DNA of 64,000 nt from Sphingomonas sp. URHD0057 (GTDB taxonomy: Bacteria > Pseudomonadota > Alphaproteobacteria > Sphingomonadales > Sphingomonadaceae), in the NCBI RefSeq assembly GCF_000620665.1, contig NZ_KK211162.1, positions 1 through 64,000 on the forward strand, written 5' to 3'. Under the pieces are notes generated by a model, which was given only the letters and a program-made list of their open reading frames with translations, was not told where the DNA came from and searched no databases. This document shows, piece after piece, positions 7,191 through 16,539 of the stretch (positions within the stretch are counted from its first letter, which is position 1; the number at the start of each line of letters is the position of its first letter). The position numbers and the translations under genes are program-made.

Positions 7191-7251
7191 GTCTTTTACG
7201 CTCAAGTGAATTTTCCTACAAGTCCAGTGATTAATTTACACACTTCGATAG

Positions 7252-7285
7252 AAAAAGGCCCCGCATCGCTGCGGGGCCTTCGTGT
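7252..7285. terminator. Intrinsic terminator of pnp (bidirectional)
   Basis: An 8-bp GC stem, ggccccgc (7257-7264) with gcggggcc (7271-7278), and a 6-base loop are followed on the minus strand by five T residues and on the plus strand by a T-rich tail. It lies about 105 bases after the pnp stop and separates pnp from the island. Confidence 0.85.
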
Positions 7286-7328
7286 TTTTGTGATAAGGCA
7301 TTGCGCGGCTCACGCCGCTTACCCCTCC

Positions 7329-7372
7329 ACCACCTTTCAGGTGGTCCCCCTCCCCGAGCGAAGCTCAGGGAG
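7329..7372. repeat. Paired small palindromes after pnp
   Basis: Two hairpins stand side by side: accacct/aggtggt (7329-7335, 7339-7345) and ctccccgagc/gctcagggag (7350-7359, 7363-7372, one mismatch). The CCCCTCC-rich sequence resembles dispersed palindromic repeats common in intergenic DNA of sphingomonads. It may stabilise the 3' end of the pnp mRNA. Confidence 0.5.
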
Positions 7373-7383
7373 GAGTTGACGGT

Positions 7384-9771
7384 TCAGTCGTTGTCGCCGT
7401 CGCCGGTGAGGAACGCCGGAGCGAACTCGGGCGCGGGGCCTTTGTCTTCGCCGCCACCTTCGCGTTCACGCCGGGGGCCGCGGTCGCGGTCACCACCGCC
7501 GCGCGGTCCACGATCGCGGTCGCCGCCGCGACCTTCGCCGCCACGTCCACCGCCACCGCCGCCTTCACGCCGCGGGCCACGGTCACGGCCGCCGCCGCGA
7601 TGGCGATCACCACGATCGCCACGCGGGCCACGGTCGCCGCCTTCACGCGGTTCGCGCGGGGGGCGGGTGTCGGGGATTTCCTCGCCGGTTTCCTGGTCGA
7701 CCAGGCGCATCGACAGGCGGACCTTGCCGCGCTGGTCGACCTCGACCAGCTTGACCTTGACCTCCTGGCCTTCGCTGAGGACGTCGCGGACGTTCTCGAC
7801 CCGCTCGTTCTTGATCTCGCTGACGTGGACCAGCCCGTCCTTGCCCGGCATGAAGGTCACGAACGCGCCGAAATCGACGATGCTGGCGACCTTGCCGGTG
7901 TAGATGGTGCCGGGCTCGGGCTCGGCGACGATGCCGCGGATCCACTGGCGCGCGGCCTCGATCTGGCTCAAGTCGGACGAGCTGATCTTGATCACGCCCT
8001 CGTCGTCGATGTCCACTTTCGCGCCGGTCTCGGCGACGATCTCGCGGATGACCTTGCCGCCGGTGCCGATCACTTCGCGGATCTTGTCCTTGGGGATCTG
8101 CATCGTCTCGATCCGCGGCGCATGGGCGCTGAGCTCCTCACGGGTGTGATCGAGCGCCTTGGCCATTTCGCCGAGGATGTGGGCGCGGCCGTCCTTCGCC
8201 TGGGCGAGCGCGGTCTTCATGATCTCCTCGGTGATCCCGGCAACCTTGATGTCCATCTGCAGCGAGGTGATGCCGTTGGAGGTGCCGGCGACCTTGAAGT
8301 CCATGTCGCCGAGATGATCCTCGTCGCCGAGGATGTCGCTGATCACCGCGAAGTCCTTGCCTTCGAGGATCAGGCCCATGGCGATGCCGGCGACCGGACG
8401 CTTGAGCGGAACGCCGGCGTCCATGAGTGCAAGCGAGCCGCCGCACACCGTCGCCATCGACGAGGACCCGTTGCTCTCCGTAATGTCGGAGAGGACGCGG
8501 ATCGTGTACGGGAACTCCTCGTTGCTCGGCAGCATCGGGCGAAGCGCGCGCCAGGCGAGCTTGCCGTGGCCGGTTTCGCGCCGCGACGGAGCGCCGAAGC
8601 GCCCGACTTCACCGACCGAGTAAGGCGGGAAGTTATAGTGCAGCATGAAGCGCGAGTAGGAGAGGCCCTCCAGCCCGTCGATCATCTGCTCGGACTCCTT
8701 GGTCCCGAGCGTGGTCGAAACGATCGACTGGGTCTCCCCGCGGGTGAACAGCGCCGAGCCGTGCGTGCGCGGCAGGAAGCCGACGCTGATCTCGATCGGG
8801 CGCACGGTCTTGGTGTCGCGGCCGTCGATGCGGCGGCCGTCCTTGAGGATGGCGATGCGGACGACGTCGGCCTCGATCGACTTGACCAGCTTGGCCGCGA
8901 CCAGCTGCTCCTGCGGGTCGCTGTCGGCGAACGCCTCGGCGGCCTTGGCGCGGACAGCGGCGAGCGCGGTCTGGCGCTCCTGCTTGTTGGTCAGCTTGTA
9001 GGCGGCCTCGACATCGTTGCCGATGAGCGTCTTGAGCTTCTTCTTGATCGCGTCCTTCTCGGCGCTGACCGCGAGATCCCACGGCTCCTTGGCAGCCTGC
9101 TCGGCGAGCTTGATGATCGCCTCGATCACCGGCTGCAGCGAGCGGTGAGCGAACATGACCGCGCCGAGCATCTCGTCCTCGGACAGCTCCTTGGCTTCGG
9201 ATTCGACCATCATCACGGCGTTGCGCGTACCGGCGACGACGAGGTCGAGCTGGCCTTCCGCGATCTGCGTCTGGGTCGGGTTGAGGATATAGTCGCCGTC
9301 AGCAAAGCCGACGCGAGCGGCGCCGATCGGGCCCATGAACGGGACGCCGGACAGGGTCAGAGCGGCCGATGCGGCGATCATCGCCAGCACGTCCGGCTCG
9401 TTCTCGCCGTCGTAGGAGAGGACCTGCGCGATGCACAGGATCTCGTTGTAGAACCCTTCGGGGAACAGCGGGCGGATCGGGCGATCGATCAGGCGGCTGG
9501 TCAGCGTTTCCTTTTCGGTGGCGCCGCGCTCGCGCTTGAAGAAGCCGCCGGGGATGCGCCCCGCGGCCGAGAATTTCTCCTGATAGTGGACGGTCAGCGG
9601 GAAGAAGTCCTGGCCCGGCTTGACCGACTTGGCGGCGGTGACCGCGCAGAGGACGACGGTTTCGCCCAGGGTCGCGAGAACCGCGCCGTCGGCCTGGCGG
9701 GCAACGCGGCCCGTTTCGAGCTTGAGGGTCTTACCGCCCCACTCGATTTCGACTGTTTTGGTATTGAACAT
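7384..9771 (-). CDS. pnp: Polyribonucleotide nucleotidyltransferase (PNPase)
   Basis: This 795-residue enzyme carries out phosphorolytic 3'-5' RNA decay. It has two RNase PH domains (first about 1-220 with [12 protein letters not shown]; second about 320-540 with TRGETQ, the catalytic-core GRREIGHG-like [15 protein letters not shown], and [19 protein letters not shown]), a KH domain ([20 protein letters not shown], about 555-610) and an S1 domain ([20 protein letters not shown], about 620-690). The last 90 residues are an Arg/Gly/Asp-rich tail not found in the standard ~700-residue enzyme. It follows rpsO, the usual gene order. Confidence 0.98.
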   Translation of the reverse strand: MFNTKTVEIEWGGKTLKLETGRVARQADGAVLATLGETVVLCAVTAAKSVKPGQDFFPLTVHYQEKFSAAGRIPGGFFKRERGATEKETLTSRLIDRPIRPLFPEGFYNEILCIAQVLSYDGENEPDVLAMIAASAALTLSGVPFMGPIGAARVGFADGDYILNPTQTQIAEGQLDLVVAGTRNAVMMVESEAKELSEDEMLGAVMFAHRSLQPVIEAIIKLAEQAAKEPWDLAVSAEKDAIKKKLKTLIGNDVEAAYKLTNKQERQTALAAVRAKAAEAFADSDPQEQLVAAKLVKSIEADVVRIAILKDGRRIDGRDTKTVRPIEISVGFLPRTHGSALFTRGETQSIVSTTLGTKESEQMIDGLEGLSYSRFMLHYNFPPYSVGEVGRFGAPSRRETGHGKLAWRALRPMLPSNEEFPYTIRVLSDITESNGSSSMATVCGGSLALMDAGVPLKRPVAGIAMGLILEGKDFAVISDILGDEDHLGDMDFKVAGTSNGITSLQMDIKVAGITEEIMKTALAQAKDGRAHILGEMAKALDHTREELSAHAPRIETMQIPKDKIREVIGTGGKVIREIVAETGAKVDIDDEGVIKISSSDLSQIEAARQWIRGIVAEPEPGTIYTGKVASIVDFGAFVTFMPGKDGLVHVSEIKNERVENVRDVLSEGQEVKVKLVEVDQRGKVRLSMRLVDQETGEEIPDTRPPREPREGGDRGPRGDRGDRHRGGGRDRGPRREGGGGGGRGGEGRGGDRDRGPRGGGDRDRGPRREREGGGEDKGPAPEFAPAFLTGDGDND

Positions 9772-9901
9772 TTGATTTCCTTCACCCCGCGGCCGGATGC
9801 CGGCGGGGACAGCTAGCGCGGGTAATCCGACCCGCTGCGGTCCGGGGCCTTGAAGCGCCCCTAAGGCCGAACCGCCGAATTGCGGATGGCCCCGATGTGC
9901 G

Positions 9902-9924
9902 AAAGGCGCCGGATGGGCGCCCTT
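9902..9924 (-). terminator. Hairpin between rpsO and pnp
   Basis: Immediately after the rpsO stop, aagggcgcc and ggcgccttt form a 9-bp stem (one G-T pair) around catcc. The T run is short, so it may attenuate or act as an RNase site rather than stop transcription fully, as known for rpsO-pnp in other bacteria. Confidence 0.5.
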
Positions 9925-9928
9925 GCGG

Positions 9929-10198
9929 TTATTTGCGAAGGCCGAGCTTGGCGATGAGACCGGTGTAACGGCTCTCGTCTTCGCGGCGCAGATAATCGAG
10001 CAGCGAACGGCGCTTGTTGACCATCATCAACAGCCCGCGCCGGCTATGGTTGTCCTTGGCGTGGCTCTTGAAATGCTCGGTCAGCGTCTGAATGCGGCTG
10101 GTGAGGATCGCGATCTGGACTTCGGGCGAACCCGTATCTTCCTTCGCGCGGGCATGTTCCTTGATCACTTCCTGCTTGCGCTCGGCGGTAATCGACAT
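9929..10198 (-). CDS. rpsO: 30S ribosomal protein S15
   Basis: At 89 residues it has the standard length. The family motifs [49 protein letters not shown] and [12 protein letters not shown] are all present. S15 binds 16S rRNA helices 20-22 early in 30S assembly. The gene follows truB by 17 bases with a clear AACAGGAGTG ribosome site. Confidence 0.98.
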   Translation of the reverse strand: MSITAERKQEVIKEHARAKEDTGSPEVQIAILTSRIQTLTEHFKSHAKDNHSRRGLLMMVNKRRSLLDYLRREDESRYTGLIAKLGLRK

Positions 10199-10215
10199 CG
10201 TGTCACTCCTGTTTT

Positions 10216-11136
10216 CTAAAGGTTAAAGCCCCGGACGACCTTGAGGCCGTCGGCCGTGGCTTCGACCAAAGCGACCGGAATTGCTTCCAAAGTCGCCAGG
10301 CTCAGCCCCGGCGGTGCGGGGATGCCGACAAGCCTCTGCCCATGACGGAGCAACTCGGCTTGGCGGCTAGTGACGGGGAGGGCCGGGATGTCGTCCAGCG
10401 CCGCTTGCAGCGGCAATACCGCCCGCGTCAGTTGGCGCGCCTTAGCCAATTCCTCGAGAAAGTCCAGTGAAACGGCCTGTTCGAGGGAGAAGGGCCCGGC
10501 GCGGGTCCTTCTTAGATAGGAAACGTGGCCGACCGTTCCAAGCGCATGGGCGATGTCGCGGGCAAGGCTGCGGACATAGGTGCCCTTGGAAACGGTGGCG
10601 AGCAACGAAGCCTCGTTCGCGCAATCGGAGACGACGCGCAGCTCATGGATGGTCACGTCGCGCGGCTTGAGCTCAACCGTTTCGCCGGCGCGGGTGCGGG
10701 CGTAAGCGGGCTTGCCGTAGACCTTCAGTGCCGAATGAGCCGGCGGGATCTGGCTGATCTTGCCGGTGAAGCCGGGCAGGATCGCCTGGACTTGTCCGGC
10801 GGTCGGGATGACGGCGCTGGTGGCGACGACTTCGCCTTCGGCGTCGAGCGTATCGGTTTCCTCGCCGAAGCGGATGGTGAAGGCATATTGCTTGGTCGCG
10901 CCGAGCATTCGGCCGGCGACCTTGGTCGCTTCGCCGAGCGCGATCGGCAGGACCCCGCACGCCAGCGGATCGAGCGTGCCGCCGTGGCCGACCTTGGTCT
11001 TGGGCTCGCCCGCTTCGCGCAGCAGGCGCTTGATCGCACTGACCGCCTGGGTCGAGCCAAGGCCGGCGGGCTTGTCGAGAATGATCCAGCCGTGGAGCAT
11101 GGGCAGGCGATAAGCACCGATCCGCGGCTTGGCCAT
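10216..11136 (-). CDS. truB: tRNA pseudouridine(55) synthase
   Basis: This 306-residue enzyme makes pseudouridine 55 in tRNA. Motif I is [18 protein letters not shown]. The catalytic Asp lies in [35 protein letters not shown] and [17 protein letters not shown] are also present. ATG 11136 has no strong ribosome site; an internal ATG at 11100 (MLHGWI) would also keep the whole catalytic domain. It precedes rpsO and pnp, but rbfA, its usual neighbour, lies 5.4 kb away. Confidence 0.95.
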   Translation of the reverse strand: MAKPRIGAYRLPMLHGWIILDKPAGLGSTQAVSAIKRLLREAGEPKTKVGHGGTLDPLACGVLPIALGEATKVAGRMLGATKQYAFTIRFGEETDTLDAEGEVVATSAVIPTAGQVQAILPGFTGKISQIPPAHSALKVYGKPAYARTRAGETVELKPRDVTIHELRVVSDCANEASLLATVSKGTYVRSLARDIAHALGTVGHVSYLRRTRAGPFSLEQAVSLDFLEELAKARQLTRAVLPLQAALDDIPALPVTSRQAELLRHGQRLVGIPAPPGLSLATLEAIPVALVEATADGLKVVRGFNL

Positions 11137-11217
11137 GCCGCGCTAATGACAAGCCCTCCGGTCAGCCCTACGGTGCGCATTGTCGTCAATCCGACGCTCC
11201 TTGGGGGAAGCAAGCGG

Positions 11218-13152
11218 ATGGACCGGAATTCGGGCCGTGGTGAACCGCCGTCACGCGGGGAGGACTATGTCTTCCTCAGCTACGCGCGCGCCGACGAGAA
11301 GGCGGCCAGAGCGATCATCAAGCTAATCGAGCGCGCGGGATTCCGCGTCTGGTGGGACGGGCTGATTCCGAGCGGCGAGCGGTTCAGCGCGAAGATCAGC
11401 GAAGCGCTCGAAGCCGCAGGTGCGGTGGTCGTGTTGTGGTCGGCAAATTCTGCCAAATCGAACTGGGTCCAGGACGAAGCCTCGTTCGCCCGCGACCATC
11501 AGCGGCTGGTTCCGATTCTGATAGACGGATCCGAGCCCCCGCTCGGCTTCCGCCAGCTGCAGTGTGTCGATGTTTCGCGGGGCGGGCTGCGCGCCAGCAA
11601 TCCTGCGATGTTCCGAGCGCTGCAGACGATCGCCGACATGATGGACCGACCATTGTCTGCGGCGGTCAATCAAAGACGAGGCGGGATTGACCGGCGTGGC
11701 GTGATCACGGCGGGCGCTGCGGCCGGCGTCGCCGCGGTCGGATTCGGCGGCTGGCAACTTCTGCGGCCTGGCCGCGCCGGTGCGAACACGATCGCGGTGC
11801 TGCCGTTCGACAACCTCAGCGGGGAGGCCGGAAAGGGATATCTTTCCGACGGCCTTGCGGCGGAACTGCGCTCGACGCTGTCCCGCAACCCGCTGCTGAG
11901 AGTGGTCGGCCAAGCCTCGTCCAACGAATTCCGCGACCGTAAGGACGGCAGCCGGAGCATCGCGCGCAAGCTGGGGGTCGCCAACTTGCTCGACGGCAAT
12001 GTCCTTTCCGAGGGCGGGATTGTGCGGATCGGGATCGAGTTGATCGACGGGGATAATGGCTTCAGCCGCTGGTCGAAGCGGTTCGAACTGCCGATGGGCA
12101 ATATCATCGAGGTGCAGGAGGAGATTGCGAGTTCCGTCGGTGCCGCGCTTGCGGTGCGCCTGAGCGACAACAGCGAGCAATCGCCGGAGCGATCGGGTGG
12201 GACCAGGAATGTCGCGGCGTTCGATGCCTATCTTCGCGGGAAGGATTTGTTCGATTCCCAGCGCGACGAAGACAGTGATCGCGGCGCCCTTGTGCAGTTT
12301 ACGGATGCGGTGCAACTCGATCCCAAATACGCCGCGGCCCGGGCGGCGCGATCGCGCACTCTTGCAGTAATCGCCAATGCTTATGCACAAGCAACCGAGC
12401 GGCGACCGCTTTACGACGAGGCGGTCGCGGAAGCGCGACACGCGGTCGCGACGGCCAATCAGTTTGCCGATGCTTATGCCGCGCTCGGCTATGCGCTGTT
12501 CTACGGCAAGCTCGACATCATTGCCGCCGACGAGCCTTACGAGAAAGCCAGCCAGCTCGGCGGGTGGAGCGCGGATGTGCTGGGCCTTTGCGCAATGTAT
12601 CGCGCACGGCGGCGGCAGTTCGATCGTGCGCTTCCCGCGATCGAACGCGCGGCTTCTCTCGACCCGCTGAACCCTACCGTGTTCAAGAACCGCGGACGGA
12701 TCAAGTTTGCAGCGGGCGATTACGCGGCCGCGATCGAGGCGGCGCGGCGTGCGATCGATCTCAATCTCAAGGTTGGCGGAGCGCACGGCGACATCGGAAA
12801 CGCGCTGCTGTTCCAGGGCCACACGCGAGATGCGGCGGCCGAATTCGCTCAGGAAAAGGTACAGCTGCTCGCTCTTCCAGGCCGCGCGTTCGTCGCCATT
12901 CGCGAGGGTAAGGCCGCCGAAGCGCAAGGCGCATATGACGAGCTCGTGAAGACGCAGGGTGACAATGGACTTTACCAGCAGGCGCAGGTGCTGGCGCAGT
13001 GGAACAAGGTTCCGCAGGCGCTCGACGTGCTCGACAAGGCCGTGAATGAGCAGGATTCAGGCCTGGTCTATCTGCTCAGCGATCCGTTCCTCCAGCCGCT
13101 GCAGAACCAGCCGCGCTTCAATTCGCTTCTGAAACGATTGCGCTTCGTCTAA
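11218..13152 (+). CDS. TIR domain - membrane segment - TolB-like - TPR protein
   Basis: This is a 644-residue protein. Residues 16-140 are a TIR domain (DYVFLSYARADEKAARAI, then AGAVVVLWSANSAKSNWVQDEASFARD); Glu87 in WVQDE is at the position of the catalytic Glu of NAD-cleaving TIRs. Residues 158-183 (RRGVITAGAAAGVAAVGFGGW) look like a membrane anchor. Residues 190-320 form the TolB/FlgO-like domain (NTIAVLPFDNLSGEAGKGYLSDGLAAELRSTLS) found with bacterial adenylate cyclases, and residues 330-640 are TPR-like helices. ATG 11218 follows TTGGGGGAAG. It is divergent from truB with an 81-base gap. Signalling or defence are both possible; the sequence does not decide. Confidence 0.8.
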   Translation: MDRNSGRGEPPSRGEDYVFLSYARADEKAARAIIKLIERAGFRVWWDGLIPSGERFSAKISEALEAAGAVVVLWSANSAKSNWVQDEASFARDHQRLVPILIDGSEPPLGFRQLQCVDVSRGGLRASNPAMFRALQTIADMMDRPLSAAVNQRRGGIDRRGVITAGAAAGVAAVGFGGWQLLRPGRAGANTIAVLPFDNLSGEAGKGYLSDGLAAELRSTLSRNPLLRVVGQASSNEFRDRKDGSRSIARKLGVANLLDGNVLSEGGIVRIGIELIDGDNGFSRWSKRFELPMGNIIEVQEEIASSVGAALAVRLSDNSEQSPERSGGTRNVAAFDAYLRGKDLFDSQRDEDSDRGALVQFTDAVQLDPKYAAARAARSRTLAVIANAYAQATERRPLYDEAVAEARHAVATANQFADAYAALGYALFYGKLDIIAADEPYEKASQLGGWSADVLGLCAMYRARRRQFDRALPAIERAASLDPLNPTVFKNRGRIKFAAGDYAAAIEAARRAIDLNLKVGGAHGDIGNALLFQGHTRDAAAEFAQEKVQLLALPGRAFVAIREGKAAEAQGAYDELVKTQGDNGLYQQAQVLAQWNKVPQALDVLDKAVNEQDSGLVYLLSDPFLQPLQNQPRFNSLLKRLRFV

Positions 13153-13189
13153 GCTGATCAATTCTGCCGAGGGAACGAAGGGGGATACA

Positions 13190-13441
13190 ATGCGCAGACT
13201 GATAACTGGACTCGCGATCGTAGGAGTGGCCTTGTCGCTTGAGGGATGTCCGAAGCCAGCCAACAACGAGTCCGCCAACGAGGTGGCAACCAATGAAGCC
13301 GTTCCAGTCGAGAACGCCGCAGAGATGAACGCGGCCGACATGAACGCGACAGACATGAACGCTGCCGGTGCCGCCAACACGGTCGAAGCCAACAACGCCG
13401 CCGACCAGGGCTCGACCGACCACGGTTCGACGGACCATTGA
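13190..13441 (+). CDS. Small Asn/Ala-rich lipoprotein
   Basis: This 83-residue protein has a lipoprotein signal peptide (LSLEGC, Cys20). The mature part has very low complexity, with a triple repeat MNAADMNATDMNAAG and a tail of DQGSTDHGSTDH. A GGGGGA ribosome site stands 5 bases before ATG 13190. It lies 37 bases after the TIR-TPR gene and is probably co-transcribed. It belongs to no recognised family. Confidence 0.7.
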   Translation: MRRLITGLAIVGVALSLEGCPKPANNESANEVATNEAVPVENAAEMNAADMNATDMNAAGAANTVEANNAADQGSTDHGSTDH

Positions 13442-13444
13442 TCC

Positions 13445-13485
13445 GAGACCCGGCGCGTTGCTTTAGCGGCCCCGCGCCGGGTCTC
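13445..13485. terminator. Strong bidirectional terminator overlapping a coding end
   Basis: A perfect 13-bp stem, gagacccggcgcg (13445-13457) with cgcgccgggtctc (13473-13485), lies between two convergent genes. The stop codon and last codons of the minus-strand protease gene (Asp-Pro-Ala-Arg-Gly-Arg-stop) lie inside the hairpin. Confidence 0.75.
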
Positions 13486-15238
13486 CGATCCTGATTACGG
13501 CGCCCGCACGGATTGCTTTGCGAGCGGCTTCGACCCAGCGCGAAAAATAGGCGGCGTCAGTGTAGATCGACGGTGTGGCCTTGTAACCGCAGCCCAGCGA
13601 CCAACTGGTAAGGCCGACCAGTTCTTCAGTGGTGGACCCGTAATTGCGAACCAGCGGCCCGCCGCTGTCGCCGCGGCAGCTGAATGTCGGCGCGCCGCCG
13701 CTCGCCGCGACCGCCTTGGGCGTTACCAGGCAGAGCATTCCGGGCCGCCACTTGCCCTGGACACGCTGGTTGCAGTCGGAAGCGGCAATCACTTCAAGAG
13801 GCGCCTGCTGTAGCGTTTGAGGATTGTGCTGAATCTCGTTCGACATGCTCATTAGAAGATTGGCGCCCGGCGCGACCGATTGGGTATAGCCCCAGCCGAG
13901 ACCTGTAAGCGTCGTGCCGCGTGCGGGAATAGCAATGCTGACCTTCAGGGGACGAGGGGCCAACTGGACCTGCTCGTCACTTTTCAGGAGCAGAAGTGCG
14001 ATATCGTCCGGAAGCCCACTGCTCTGGCCAGTGTAGCCTCCATGAATCACGGCGCCGACGATCGCACGCGTTTCTCCGCCGCGTCCCAGCCGCAATGAAC
14101 CGATGCGGACCCGCCGGTCGGTAAAGATCCTCGCCTCGTTGGGGCTGAGGAAGCGACCGGTCGCAACGCAATGCGCAGCGGTAAGCACGAGGTCTGGAGC
14201 AATCATCGTTCCGCCGCACGAATGCGCCCGTTCTTCGGGAGTCCGTTGGGCGAGATATTTCCGTTCTGCCGGAGGGAGCTTCTTGTCGGCTTCGATCTCC
14301 TCGGGTGAGTAGGGTAGCGTCGAATAGAGTTCGACCATCCAATCGGCATCTCCGCGCGCGGCAAACTGACCACCGCCCATCGCCGGGCCCGGCTCCCCAT
14401 CCTGATCGTCGTAGGTGAAGCTTATTGCCGAAAGTCCGGCGGTCGACGGCAGCGGCGGGACCTTTGCGACGCAGTCGGAATAAAGGCGCACGAAGCAGGT
14501 CGCCGTGGATCCATAGGGGCTCGGCTGCGTGAGCGCGGCCGGATCGAAGGGCCGGTCCGACACGAGCACGATTTCGTGGGATGCACCCTTCGAGCCCACG
14601 CCCGCCGAGGGTGCAATCACAAGCCGTTCGCCAGCGGGGAGCTTGACGATGCTTTCCCGGCCCCGCACGCCAATGGTGCTAATTCCCAGGCTGGACGAGG
14701 TCTCGAGAATGGCGATGAATTTCGCCTCGCCGGAACCATTGCGGACCGAGGTCGACAACATGGGGCCGACGGCACGAACGAGCGCATCCGGCAGGCAGGT
14801 GTCCGGGGACTGATCATTCACCTTGCATGCTTCGATGCCGTGGGGCTGAGGCCGGTCAACTAGCGCAAGGAGGGCCTTTTGACGCTGCTGCAGCGCCAAA
14901 ACTCGCGGCAGCACGGCTTGCGCGTCCCCCGAGGAGAACCGGCCAAGACGAACGAAATACAGACTGGAGTTTATTTGGTCCGTGGTCGGCCGCAATTCGG
15001 CGAAATCCGGGTCAGCACCAGTGGTGAGGAGCAAGTCGGCTGGCTCGGCGATCTCGGCGACGCCGCTCGCCGTGACGTCATTGCGCAATTGGGGTGATTC
15101 AAGCTCCGGCGCGATACGCAGCGCAAGCTTGGACGAGGCTACTTGTGGCGGAGCAGGTGGCAAGTGCGGCGCAGCGCCCGTCCGACAGGGTCCGAGCAAA
15201 AGGAATGTTGCAAAGAAGCGCCTAAACAGCACTAGCAT
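13463..15238 (-). CDS. Exported trypsin-like serine protease with long N-terminal region
   Basis: This 591-residue protein has a signal peptide (MLVLFRRFFATFLLLGPCRTGAAP). The C-terminal S1 domain (about 315-575) has the full triad: His356 in TAAHCVA, Asp411/412 in LPDDIALLLL and Ser525 in CRGDSGGPL, with paired Cys residues around them. The preceding 290 residues match no family I recognise. They start with PPQVASSKLALRIAPELE and contain several Cys, perhaps a pro- or sensing domain. The stop codon sits inside a terminator hairpin shared with the convergent lipoprotein gene. Confidence 0.85.
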   Translation of the reverse strand: MLVLFRRFFATFLLLGPCRTGAAPHLPPAPPQVASSKLALRIAPELESPQLRNDVTASGVAEIAEPADLLLTTGADPDFAELRPTTDQINSSLYFVRLGRFSSGDAQAVLPRVLALQQRQKALLALVDRPQPHGIEACKVNDQSPDTCLPDALVRAVGPMLSTSVRNGSGEAKFIAILETSSSLGISTIGVRGRESIVKLPAGERLVIAPSAGVGSKGASHEIVLVSDRPFDPAALTQPSPYGSTATCFVRLYSDCVAKVPPLPSTAGLSAISFTYDDQDGEPGPAMGGGQFAARGDADWMVELYSTLPYSPEEIEADKKLPPAERKYLAQRTPEERAHSCGGTMIAPDLVLTAAHCVATGRFLSPNEARIFTDRRVRIGSLRLGRGGETRAIVGAVIHGGYTGQSSGLPDDIALLLLKSDEQVQLAPRPLKVSIAIPARGTTLTGLGWGYTQSVAPGANLLMSMSNEIQHNPQTLQQAPLEVIAASDCNQRVQGKWRPGMLCLVTPKAVAASGGAPTFSCRGDSGGPLVRNYGSTTEELVGLTSWSLGCGYKATPSIYTDAAYFSRWVEAARKAIRAGAVIRIGDPARGR

Positions 15239-15325
15239 GTTTGATCGACCCCCAACTCCCTCGATATAGCCGAGACGGCGGCAGCCGTCATGGGACCAAG
15301 CGGCGAGAGAGGTTGGCCACCTAGG

Positions 15326-16003
15326 CTAAGGGCGGATTCCAAACAGCGCGAGCAGTCGCGTTGCGAGACCGTCGACCACCGGCGAGACGAGATGGCCGAC
15401 GATGTTGATGCCGAGCGCGGGCAGCACGAGCAGCAGGACGACCAGGACCAGCAGCGAATAGCGGCCGATCCGTCCGAATGCGGCAGCCGCGGCCGGCGGC
15501 AGCAGGCCCTGGACAACGTGGCCGCCGTCGAACGGCGGGATCGGCAGCAGGTTGAACACCGCGAGGAAGAGATTGATGAGGATGAAGTTGATCGCATTGC
15601 CGGCGATCAGCGTGGTGGCGAGGCCGTTCGGATCGGACGAGAAGGACAGCGTCGCCCCGAGGGCGGCCGCGCCGAGCACGGCCAGCAGCAGGTTCATCCC
15701 CGGCCCGGCGAGCGCGACCAGCACCATGTCGCGGCGCGGGTTCCTCAGGCGCCGATAATTGACCGGGACCGGCCTGGCCCAGCCGAACACCGGTGCATGG
15801 CTGAGCGCAAGAATCAGCGGCAGGATGACGGTCCCGAACGGGTCGATGTGGCGGATCGGGTTGAGGCTCAGCCGCCCGCGCTCCTCCGCGGTCGGGTCGC
15901 CGAGCCGCCGCGCGACCAGGCCGTGAGAGACTTCGTGAAAGACGATGGCGATGATCAGCGGGATCAGCCAGGTCGCGATCTGGAACAAGGTATTGGGGTT
16001 CAT
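15326..16003 (-). CDS. Site-2 protease family (M50B) membrane protein
   Basis: This 225-residue intramembrane metalloprotease-like protein has the zinc motif HEVSH (23-27) in the first membrane helix and NLLPIPPFDGGHV (151-163) with Asp159 as the third ligand. There are about five hydrophobic segments. Its short, PDZ-less layout is that of the widespread small site-2 proteases; substrates are unknown. ATG 16003 overlaps the stop of the GNAT gene (ATGA), which in turn overlaps rbfA, so all three appear co-translated. Confidence 0.88.
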   Translation of the reverse strand: MNPNTLFQIATWLIPLIIAIVFHEVSHGLVARRLGDPTAEERGRLSLNPIRHIDPFGTVILPLILALSHAPVFGWARPVPVNYRRLRNPRRDMVLVALAGPGMNLLLAVLGAAALGATLSFSSDPNGLATTLIAGNAINFILINLFLAVFNLLPIPPFDGGHVVQGLLPPAAAAAFGRIGRYSLLVLVVLLLVLPALGINIVGHLVSPVVDGLATRLLALFGIRP

Positions 16004-16539
16004 ACCGGCCACTCTTCCTTCAGAATCGCGAACAGCACCGTGTCGCGGACGTGGCCGGTCCAGGTGATGCGATCGGCGCGGAGCACGCCTTCGCGGACCG
16101 CGCCCAATTTCTTCATCGCAGCCTGGGAGCGCGTGTTGCGGCGGTCGACGCGGAACTCGATCCGGCGATAGCCACGGTCGAACGCGTGGCGCATCATCAT
16201 GTCCTTGCAGCGGCGGTTGTAACCGATGCCGCGGAAGGCAGGACGATAGTAGGTGCTGCCGATCTCGAGCGTCTGCCGGCCGTCGTCGATGTTGATGTAG
16301 CAGCTCATGCCGACGCACGCTTCGCCGTCGAACAAAGCGAACGGAACCCACGGCCGTTTCAAAAGCGCATCGAAGCTCGCGTCGAAATCGGCGGGCGCAT
16401 AGCTGATGTAATAGATCGCCCAGATCTCGGGATCTTCGGCGCAAGCCTCGCGCAACCGGTCGCGGTGCGTCTCGCCGAGCGGTTGGGCCCGGCAGCCGTC
16501 GCCGCTCATCGGCTCGGCGAGCCGTTGGAGATCAGTCAT
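16000..16539 (-). CDS. GNAT acetyltransferase (RimJ/RimL-like)
   Basis: This 179-residue acetyltransferase fold protein has [30 protein letters not shown] as the acetyl-CoA loop and [29 protein letters not shown], typical of the RimJ/RimL branch that acetylates protein N termini or small molecules. The substrate is unknown. It overlaps rbfA by 4 bases upstream and the site-2 protease gene by 4 bases downstream. Confidence 0.85.
   Translation of the reverse strand: MTDLQRLAEPMSGDGCRAQPLGETHRDRLREACAEDPEIWAIYYISYAPADFDASFDALLKRPWVPFALFDGEACVGMSCYINIDDGRQTLEIGSTYYRPAFRGIGYNRRCKDMMMRHAFDRGYRRIEFRVDRRNTRSQAAMKKLGAVREGVLRADRITWTGHVRDTVLFAILKEEWPV

Larger units (their letters stand above)
3546..7250. 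other. Candidate accessory (defence) island
   Basis: The six genes between dodecin and pnp stand out. Their codon use is less GC-biased than their neighbours', A/T runs appear in the non-coding parts (6002-6028, 7190-7260), and their functions (Ubl, E2, JAB, E1, XRE, ImmA) are accessory. All six genes point the same way. No integrase, transposase or flanking direct repeat was seen, so the mode of acquisition is unknown. Confidence 0.6.

Noticed and set aside
3546-7250. Prophage remnant
   Set aside because: No integrase, structural, lysis or replication gene is present.
7600-9816. 738-codon plus-strand open frame opposite pnp
   Set aside because: It is exactly antisense to PNPase, Asp/Ala/Gly/Leu-rich without any motif; a GC-codon shadow.
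10525-11217. N-terminal 231-codon extension of the TIR protein
   Set aside because: It is antisense to truB, and TIR similarity starts only after ATG 11218, which has its own ribosome site.
13303-13372. CRISPR-like short repeats
   Set aside because: The repeats encode MNAADM units within a lipoprotein gene; no spacers.
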